From assembly GCA_029261305.1 (NCBI GenBank), contig JAJDBO010000116.1, positions 1 through 5,441 on the forward strand: a stretch of DNA of 5,441 nt, written 5' to 3'. The stretch comes from Nitrospirales bacterium (GTDB taxonomy: Bacteria > Nitrospirota > Nitrospiria > Nitrospirales > UBA8639). How positions within the stretch are numbered: position 1 is the stretch's first letter; each line of letters opens with the position of its first letter. Below, piece after piece: positions 1 through 4,940 of this stretch. The translations under genes and the position numbers were made by a program. The notes beneath the pieces were generated by a model. The model did not search any database and was not told the origin of the DNA. It was given only the letters and a program-made list of their open reading frames with translations.

Positions 1-1137
1 ACGCCGCAATAAGGGAGAAGCCGTTGTAGGCGCTCCGCCCTTCACAATAAAGTGATCATCATCAAAGAAGCGAGAAGAATATTCAGGGTAGGTGGCATAA
101 GGCTGAAATCCTTGAAAAGGTCGAAATGGTGTCGAGGTCCATTCCCAACCATTCCCAACGAGCTGAGAGACTCCAAAAGCGCTATCCCCTTGCGGATAGG
201 CCGTGACTGGAACTGGATTCCAATTCTGAAAATCAAAATTTCCATGGACGCCGTTGGGCTCCTCATTGCCCCAAGGGTACTCACGTTCCTCTCCGTCCAT
301 CGAGGCATAGGCTGCACGATGAAATTGGGCTTCGGTCGGCAGCGCGAAACCAGCCCACTGAGCGTAAGCTCGAGCATCAATCAAAGACACGTACACGGGC
401 CAATGATCGGGAAGCGGTATTTCTTGAAACATGGCCAGAAGGAACCATCGCCCATCTCGTTTCACCCAAAATGGCGGAATGGGACCTCCCGCTTCAACAA
501 ATTGTAAATACTGCTGATTGGTGACTTTATGTTTGCTCATGGCAAAAGCTGGGACATCTTCTTGATGTTCACCAAATTCATTATCCCAGCCAAAGCCCTC
601 GCTACGACCAAGGGTTACCCTTCCCTCAGGAATGTCAATCATCGTATGCCGGGGTGGTGGACCTTCAGGTGACGGCGGACACGATGGCGGTATTTTCCCA
701 ACAAGGGGAGCATGGTGCAGAATATAGGCAGTGGTTTCGGCATGCATCCACCGATGCTCAATCACCATTCTGGTAATATTCTCTGGCGCTTTGGCTAACG
801 CACAGTCAACAGCATCACGAGCCTTGATATTATAGCGTTGAATTTCCTCAAGCGAGGGCCAATCAGAGGGGATATCGACTTGTGTTGATCCGACTTCAGG
901 ATCAATCCCTGCCTCAAATAATGAATCAAATGTTGGATGAAACGAGGATTGCCCCAAAGTCCACCGACAAAGCTGATTCCAATCAAACGCCTCCACATGC
1001 CCAATATAAAAAATCACACGATGGCGTTCGGGGAGAGGCCGTTCATAGAGGGCCTCTGACGAAAAGAGGGAAAAGATATGATCCATGCAGGCTCGCGCCG
1101 CAGATAATTCCTTTCGCATTTCAGACAAACTCTGCAT
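1..1137 (-). CDS. egtB: EgtB-like nonheme iron sulfoxide synthase (DinB + FGE-sulfatase domains), C-terminus cut by window edge
   Basis: The minus strand stays open from an ATG at 1137 to the left edge, giving 379 residues with no stop. Residues about 1-145 look like a DinB-like helical bundle. They carry H47 (IGHVEAF) and the HxxxHxE motif H128/H132/E134 (HRWMHAE), matching the three-histidine Fe(II) site of EgtB enzymes. Residues about 165-379 are an FGE-sulfatase fold: GFGWDNEF near 181-188, KVTNQQYLQF near 204-213, ALPTEAQF near 265-272, YPWGNEEP near 287-294 and GNGWEWT at 328-334. In this family the enzyme couples hercynine to cysteine or gamma-glutamylcysteine with O2, in the cytoplasm. 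The family is usually somewhat over 400 residues, so a few dozen C-terminal residues are probably missing. The ATG has a weak GAGTGG ribosome site six bases upstream, and an in-frame TAG at 1168-1170 limits upstream starts. It is divergent from the transporter and egtD. The related selenoneine synthase SenA is a real alternative, because residues that might discriminate lie partly off the edge. Confidence 0.88.
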   Translation of the reverse strand, partial: MQSLSEMRKELSAARACMDHIFSLFSSEALYERPLPERHRVIFYIGHVEAFDWNQLCRWTLGQSSFHPTFDSLFEAGIDPEVGSTQVDIPSDWPSLEEIQRYNIKARDAVDCALAKAPENITRMVIEHRWMHAETTAYILHHAPLVGKIPPSCPPSPEGPPPRHTMIDIPEGRVTLGRSEGFGWDNEFGEHQEDVPAFAMSKHKVTNQQYLQFVEAGGPIPPFWVKRDGRWFLLAMFQEIPLPDHWPVYVSLIDARAYAQWAGFALPTEAQFHRAAYASMDGEEREYPWGNEEPNGVHGNFDFQNWNPVPVTAYPQGDSAFGVSQLVGNGWEWTSTPFRPFQGFQPYATYPEYSSRFFDDDHFIVKGGAPTTASPLLRR

Positions 1138-1285
1138 AATTACCCACTCAACGAAGTCTTGGAAATTCTAAACAGAAAGATATTCGATACCGTAGGCACA
1201 ATTTCCCAGCAAAGCATCCATAGGCTGTGAATTGCCTGAATAGTTGTAATATATCACTAGTCAGGGTTGTCAAGAATAACTGCAC
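1138..1285. promoter_or_regulatory. Divergent intergenic control region between egtB-like and ABC transporter genes
   Basis: This 148-base gap separates two divergently transcribed units, so both promoters should lie here. The leftward promoter is clear (see its own entry). For the rightward unit I see only weak hexamers, such as CTGTGA at 1225-1230 with TAATAT at 1247-1252, 16 bases apart. An imperfect inverted repeat, TAGTnnTA-n3-TAnnACTA at 1241-1259, covers the leftward -10 and could be an operator that influences both directions. No small gene or RNA is recognisable. Confidence 0.5.
1246..1273 (-). promoter_or_regulatory. Candidate sigma70-type promoter for the egtB-like gene
   Basis: On the minus strand a perfect TTGACA (plus positions 1268-1273) is followed by a 16-base spacer and TATTAC (1246-1251), four of six matches to the -10 consensus. 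Transcription would start near 1239 and leave a leader of about 100 bases before the ATG at 1137. This is the best promoter match in the window. It is judged by eye only. Confidence 0.55.
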
Positions 1286-2038
1286 ATGAAATCACCTGTT
1301 CTCAGTATCCACCATGTGTGTAAGGAGTTTGGAAAGCAGGTTCACGCTCTTCAACACATTGATCTGGAAATTTTTCAAGGTGAAACCGTCGTCCTCATTG
1401 GGGAAAGTGGATCGGGGAAAACCACGCTCCTTCGAATGTTGAATGGATTGGATCGCCCGACTTCAGGAGAAGTTTGTATTCATGGCGAGTCAATGCACAC
1501 CCAAGATCCCATTGAGCTACGTCGCCACATGGGGTATGTCCAACAAGATGGTGGATTGTTACCCCATTGGACGGTGGAAGAGAATATTGGACTCGTCCCT
1601 CGGCTGCTCGGATGGACGGAAGTTCAACGAGCCACTCGCATACACGCTCTCCTGGAACTGATTCATCTCGATCCCGACCACTACCGCACCCGATACCCCA
1701 TCGAACTGTCTGGAGGACAACGTCAACGAGTGGCGTTTGCCAGGGCCCTCGCGGCTGACCCTGATATCATTTTGCTCGATGAACCATTTGGCGCTCTGGA
1801 TGCTATCACTCGCCACCAACTCCAAGAAGAATTTCTCGACCTCAAGCACCGCCTCAAAAAAACGATGGTCATAGTCACTCATGATATTGATGAGGCTCTG
1901 CTCCTCGGCGACCGCATCGCGGTGTTGAAGGACGGCCACCTCTTGCAAATTGGAAGCGCTACCGAACTTATTCACGCTCCAGCCCATGAATATATTTCGC
2001 AATTGCTGCTGCATCGATCCCAGAGGGGATCCTTATGA
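1286..2038 (+). CDS. ABC importer ATPase, quaternary amine/EgtV-like (OpuCA/ProV family), without CBS domains
   Basis: This 250-residue nucleotide-binding subunit powers uptake through the permease encoded next to it. All motifs are intact: Walker A GESGSGKTT at 39-47, Q-loop glutamines at 86-87, signature LSGGQRQR at 141-148, Walker B IILLDEP at 161-167, D-loop ALD at 170-172 and switch histidine H199 in THD. The stretch GYVQQDGGLLPHWTVEENI (83-101) is typical of glycine betaine/choline-type ATPases. OpuCA, OpuAA and ProV are much longer because of C-terminal regulatory CBS domains. Here the protein ends soon after the helical and switch regions, so that sensor is absent. The ATG lacks a strong ribosome site (AGGG at 1263-1266 is too far upstream), but an in-frame TAA at 1277-1279 excludes longer ATG starts. 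Its stop overlaps the next start as ATGA. The substrate is unproven: the neighbouring ergothioneine genes suggest an EgtV role, with glycine betaine or choline as the alternative. Confidence 0.9.
   Translation: MKSPVLSIHHVCKEFGKQVHALQHIDLEIFQGETVVLIGESGSGKTTLLRMLNGLDRPTSGEVCIHGESMHTQDPIELRRHMGYVQQDGGLLPHWTVEENIGLVPRLLGWTEVQRATRIHALLELIHLDPDHYRTRYPIELSGGQRQRVAFARALAADPDIILLDEPFGALDAITRHQLQEEFLDLKHRLKKTMVIVTHDIDEALLLGDRIAVLKDGHLLQIGSATELIHAPAHEYISQLLLHRSQRGSL
2024..2028 (+). promoter_or_regulatory. Ribosome binding site for the binding-protein/permease fusion
   Basis: AGGGG lies six bases before the ATG at 2035, inside the end of the ATPase gene. It favours 2035 over the adjacent ATG at 2038. 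Together with the ATGA overlap it indicates translational coupling of the two transporter subunits. Confidence 0.6.
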
Positions 2039-3612
2039 TGTTGTTGAGACGACCGGCAAACATCGGCCTGAACGCACTTCTGATTGGTTTGATATTGATG
2101 GCATGGACTACGCCGGCGTTTTCCGAAGAGGATCGCGTGATCGTGGGATCAAAGAATTTTATGGAGAACAAACTCCTGGCTGAAATTTTTGCGCAACTGA
2201 TTGAGGCTCGCACCGATCTGCACGTCGAACGGCGTTTAGGATTGGCGGGCACACAAGTCTGCTTTGAGGCACTGCGCACTGGTGCTATTGACCTCTACCC
2301 GGAATACACTGGCACCGGTCTTGTGAGCATTCTTCAACTCCCGCCGACAGGCGATTCTCGAACGGCTCTCAATACGGTTCGGGCAGAGTTTTTGAAACGT
2401 TGGGATCTGTGGTGGTTGAACCCATTGGGTTTTGAAAATTCCTACGCTCTCGCCGTGCCTCGATCACTGTCATCCAACAGTCCATTACGAACCATTTCAG
2501 ATCTTGCCAAAATTTCTTCCTCTCTGCGGGCCGGATTAGGATATGAGTTTATCGAACGTCCAGATGGACTACCTGGCCTTGCACAACAATACGGTCTCAC
2601 CTTCCACAACGTTCAAGCCATGCAACAAGCGTTGAAATACCAAGCAGCGGCAGCAGGGAAAATCGATGTGCTCAATGTATACACGACAGATGGCCGCTTA
2701 GCGGTGCATGATTTTATCGTACTCGAAGATGACCTCCATTTCTTCCCTCCTTATGAAGCGTCTGGAGTCATACGTGGCTCTACACTAAAGCAGCATCCTG
2801 AGTTGGGTGCGGTCTTAACCTTGCTCACTAATGCCTTTGACGCCACCACCATGCGGCAACTAAATTTTCGTCTTCAAGAGGGAGGAGAATCCGTCGAAGT
2901 CGTGGCACGTGATGCCTTGGCCACCCTTCAACTAGTGTCACCTGACACAGCGGCAACTAAACACATTTCAAATCATGAGGGGCTTGGCTCCTATCTATGG
3001 TCGAATCGATCATCCTTGATCAATCGAACATTCGAGCATGTCACACTTGCAGGCCTAGCGCTCATATTGGGCATTCTCCTCGCGGTTCCCTTAGGCTTAC
3101 TTCTTGAACGTCACCAATCCGTGGCAGAACTAATTATTCGAGGTATTGGCCTCACTCAAACTATCCCTTCGATTGCGCTACTCGCGTTTATGATCCCGAT
3201 GTTCGGCATTGGAATGCTCCCAGCCGTAATGGCGTTATGGATTTATTCGTTGTTTCCGATTGTCAGAAACACATTCTCCGGCCTTCGTGATGCCGCGCCT
3301 CATGCTGTAGAATCCTCTCGTGCGTTGGGCATGACCGAATGGCAAATACTCTACTGGGTACGGCTACCGCTCGCCGCTCCCGTTATTATGGCAGGCGTGC
3401 GCACGGCCGGAGTCATCACTGTCGGCACAGCCACGTTGGCAGCGTTTATTGGAGCTGGGGGTTTAGGCGTGCCTATTGTCGCGGGGTTACAAATGGCAAA
3501 CACTACAGTCATCCTTTCTGGAGCCCTACCTGCGGCGGCTCTCGCCTTAATCATTGATGGCGTGCTTGGAATGATCGAACACTGGATCCGTCCGCGTGGA
3601 TTGAAACTGTAA
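2035..3612 (+). CDS. Fused substrate-binding protein/permease of a quaternary amine (OpuC/EgtU-type) ABC importer
   Basis: This 525-residue protein combines two usually separate subunits. Residues 1-30 form a signal peptide or signal anchor with a likely cleavage after AFS. Residues about 34-300 are an OpuAC-type binding domain: VGSKNF at 37-42, GLAGTQVCFEAL at 69-80, YPEYTGTG at 88-95, YTTDGRL at 216-222 and FFPPYEASG at 236-244, all typical of glycine betaine/choline/carnitine binders and of EgtU. Residues about 330-515 form a BPD-type permease with around five hydrophobic segments (about 334-357, 368-391, 393-411, 447-474, 490-513). It has an EAA-like cytoplasmic loop, ESSRALG...LP, at 426-445 that docks the ATPase. 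The start overlaps the ATPase stop (ATGA). Known EgtU and Lactococcus OpuABC carry the binding domain after the permease; here it precedes it. Neighbouring egtB-like and egtD genes suggest ergothioneine or another betaine as substrate, by inference only. Glycine betaine or choline cannot be excluded. Confidence 0.9.
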   Translation: MMLLRRPANIGLNALLIGLILMAWTTPAFSEEDRVIVGSKNFMENKLLAEIFAQLIEARTDLHVERRLGLAGTQVCFEALRTGAIDLYPEYTGTGLVSILQLPPTGDSRTALNTVRAEFLKRWDLWWLNPLGFENSYALAVPRSLSSNSPLRTISDLAKISSSLRAGLGYEFIERPDGLPGLAQQYGLTFHNVQAMQQALKYQAAAAGKIDVLNVYTTDGRLAVHDFIVLEDDLHFFPPYEASGVIRGSTLKQHPELGAVLTLLTNAFDATTMRQLNFRLQEGGESVEVVARDALATLQLVSPDTAATKHISNHEGLGSYLWSNRSSLINRTFEHVTLAGLALILGILLAVPLGLLLERHQSVAELIIRGIGLTQTIPSIALLAFMIPMFGIGMLPAVMALWIYSLFPIVRNTFSGLRDAAPHAVESSRALGMTEWQILYWVRLPLAAPVIMAGVRTAGVITVGTATLAAFIGAGGLGVPIVAGLQMANTTVILSGALPAAALALIIDGVLGMIEHWIRPRGLKL

Positions 3613-3664
3613 TGATACCAACGGTGCAAAACGGTCATGTCCCTTCAAGGCATTGACGAGAGAA

Positions 3665-3689
3665 CCCGACAGAAAAATATCTGTCCGGG
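3665..3689 (+). terminator. Hairpin after the transporter gene, possible weak or Rho-assisted terminator
   Basis: CCCGACAGA pairs with TCTGTCCGGG around a six-base AAAATA loop, giving nine pairs with one bulged C. It starts 52 bases after the transporter stop. No T-run follows immediately, so it is not a classical intrinsic terminator. It could stabilise the 3' end of the transporter mRNA or be part of a regulatory site. Confidence 0.35.
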
Positions 3690-3691
3690 AC

Positions 3692-3722
3692 AAACAATTG
3701 TTTCTCGTACCTGTCATATAAT
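3692..3722 (+). promoter_or_regulatory. Candidate egtD promoter with overlapping palindromic operator
   Basis: A perfect TATAAT at 3717-3722 lies 13 bases after a perfect palindrome AAACAATTGTTT (3692-3703). At a normal 16-18 base spacing the -35 position falls inside the palindrome and matches TTGACA poorly. This is the layout of an activator- or repressor-controlled promoter. The predicted leader to egtD would be about 110 bases. Confidence 0.4.
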
Positions 3723-3827
3723 TTCGAACATATCTTGCACAAATGGAAACAAGCCGTTACAATTCGCCCGCTTCGGGTTTACCTCTTTTTCTCATTCATC
3801 CATCACATTTAAATCTGTACGAACGCT

Positions 3828-3832
3828 AAGGG
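3828..3832 (+). promoter_or_regulatory. Ribosome binding site of egtD
   Basis: AAGGG sits nine bases before the ATG at 3842. The next in-frame ATG (3878, residue 13) has no such site. This supports 3842 as the start. Confidence 0.55.
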
Positions 3833-3841
3833 TTCAATTTC

Positions 3842-4819
3842 ATGATCGAACAATCCAATATTATTATCGATGTCCACATGAACAATCAGGATCCCTCAAC
3901 CGTGAAAAATGAAATCCGCGAGGGCCTCCTTTCGACGCCAAAAAAACTTCCGACGAAATATTTTTATGATGATTGGGGCTCTACCCTCTTCGAACAAATC
4001 TGTGAATTGCCTGAGTACTATCAAACTCGAACCGAGCATCAATTGCTAAAATCTGTCGCGGATGAAATCGTCTCCCAAACAGGCGCAGACGAGTTAGTGG
4101 AATTAGGATCAGGCGCCGCAACCAAAACCCGAGTGTTACTAGATGCCATGGCTCGGGCGAAACAACTGAAATTCTACGTTCCCTTTGATGTCAGTGAAGG
4201 CATCGTCCGACGAGTGGCTCAAGAACTCGTTGAGGAATACGAAGGGTTAGAAGTTCACGGGGTCGTCGGTGATTTCCTCGCGCATTTGGAACATATCCCC
4301 GATGGAGGCAGACGCTTGGTGGTTATTTTAGGTGGCACTGTCGGGAATATGGGATCTGAAGCTGGCCCGGCCTTTCTGTCATCCATTTATGATGAAATGG
4401 ATCAAGGAGATTTCTTTCTTCTTGGTGCTCAACTTAAAACCGACGTCGATCGCTTAGAAGCCGCATATAATGATTCAGCAGGAGTGACCGCCGCCTTTAA
4501 CAAAAATATGTTGGTGGTTTTGAAATCTGTCATAGGAGCCGATTTTAATCAGGAGGCTTTTGAACATGTCGCCCGGTTCAATCAAGAGAAAGGCCGCATC
4601 GAAATGCACCTCCGGTCGGTTCGCGAGCAAGTGATTCCCATTCCCGAATTAGATTTAAATCTTCATCTCCAGAAAGGTGAAGAAATCCTCACCGAAATCA
4701 GCATGAAGTTTACTCGGCATCAAGTCGAAGCCTTACTGACGCGAGCTGGCTTTAGTCCTGTTGAATGGTACACTGATCCTCAAGAGCTTCATGGGCTCGC
4801 CTTAGCCAAAAAACGTTAA
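3842..4819 (+). CDS. egtD: L-histidine N-alpha-methyltransferase (EgtD), hercynine synthase
   Basis: EgtD uses three S-adenosylmethionines to convert histidine to hercynine, the first step of ergothioneine synthesis, in the cytoplasm. The 325-residue product is close to the 321 residues of the Mycobacterium smegmatis enzyme and aligns by eye with a constant offset of +3. The SAM site is present: LGSGAATKT at 88-96, D116 in FDVSEG and GDF at 143-145. The histidine-binding residues also match: Y42, Y59 (LPEYY), N169 (LGGTVGNM), Y209 (AAYNDSAGV), M255 (RIEM), E285 and S287 (LTEISMKF), corresponding to mycobacterial Tyr39, Tyr56, Asn166, Tyr206, Met252, Glu282 and Ser284. This full set separates it from generic methyltransferases of the same fold and predicts a real histidine methylase. 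The start is supported by AAGGG nine bases upstream and by the N-terminal alignment. It lies downstream of a betaine-type importer and upstream of a PLP enzyme on the same strand. Nothing appears truncated. Confidence 0.95.
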   Translation: MIEQSNIIIDVHMNNQDPSTVKNEIREGLLSTPKKLPTKYFYDDWGSTLFEQICELPEYYQTRTEHQLLKSVADEIVSQTGADELVELGSGAATKTRVLLDAMARAKQLKFYVPFDVSEGIVRRVAQELVEEYEGLEVHGVVGDFLAHLEHIPDGGRRLVVILGGTVGNMGSEAGPAFLSSIYDEMDQGDFFLLGAQLKTDVDRLEAAYNDSAGVTAAFNKNMLVVLKSVIGADFNQEAFEHVARFNQEKGRIEMHLRSVREQVIPIPELDLNLHLQKGEEILTEISMKFTRHQVEALLTRAGFSPVEWYTDPQELHGLALAKKR

Positions 4820-4940
4820 CTCGTTTTCTTCAAACATTTCTCCCATCCTCCCTTCTCCTTTTTTCTGTCTGCTTTGCTATGATGGCAGACAAAGGGCCTT
4901 TTCACTATTTTCATAATCCCACACCTCTGGGACATCTCCC
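4820..4940. other. Intergenic spacer between egtD and the class V aminotransferase gene
   Basis: This 121-base pyrimidine-rich spacer contains no terminator that I can support after egtD. Its notable contents are an inverted repeat around an extended -10 element (separate entry) and a small hairpin, TGGGA-CATC-TCCCA at 4928-4941, that covers the start region of the next gene. Read-through from egtD together with a local promoter is possible. Confidence 0.45.
4866..4891 (+). promoter_or_regulatory. Candidate extended -10 promoter inside an inverted repeat, upstream of the PLP enzyme gene
   Basis: TGTCTGC (4866-4872) and GCAGACA (4885-4891) form a perfect 7-bp inverted repeat with a 12-base centre. 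The centre holds TGCTATGAT (4875-4883), an extended -10 element with the hexamer TATGAT at 4878-4883. The -35 region is poor. A dimeric repressor site over the -10, or simply an RNA hairpin after egtD, would both fit. Confidence 0.4.

Larger units (their letters stand above)
3613..3841. other. Structured 229-base intergenic leader upstream of egtD
   Basis: The gap between the transporter and egtD contains, in order: a bulged hairpin (3665-3689), a perfect 12-bp palindrome (3692-3703), a TATAAT box (3717-3722), a short GC hairpin CCCG-CTT-CGGG (3767-3777) followed by a T-rich stretch (TTTACCTCTTTTT), and the egtD ribosome site. Its length and these elements suggest that egtD has its own promoter and is not simply read through from the transporter. 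I recognise no known riboswitch class. An open frame from 3637 runs into egtD in another frame and lacks coding character. Confidence 0.5.

Noticed and set aside
1..1137. Annotation of the leftward gene as a sulfatase-modifying factor (formylglycine-generating enzyme) or as short plus-strand reading frames in this interval
   Set aside because: The minus-strand frame is continuous for 379 codons and has a DinB-like domain with the HxxxHxE iron site, which formylglycine enzymes lack. The plus-strand frames (for example 52-507 and 882-1139) have no family resemblance and lie opposite conserved motifs.
1559..2014. 151-residue minus-strand reading frame
   Set aside because: It lies entirely opposite the ATPase gene, whose signature and Walker B motifs occupy the same bases. 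It has no recognisable domain.
3620..3636. Short direct repeat of AACGGT just after the transporter stop
   Set aside because: Two six-base copies this close can occur by chance and nothing else marks them as a site.
3351..3638. 95-residue minus-strand reading frame
   Set aside because: It is antisense to the permease EAA loop and last membrane segments, which are clearly coding on the plus strand.
3637..3912. 91-residue plus-strand reading frame that could be a leader peptide before egtD
   Set aside because: It overlaps the start of egtD in another frame, covers the hairpin, palindrome and TATAAT box, has no evident ribosome site and has a composition that does not look coding.
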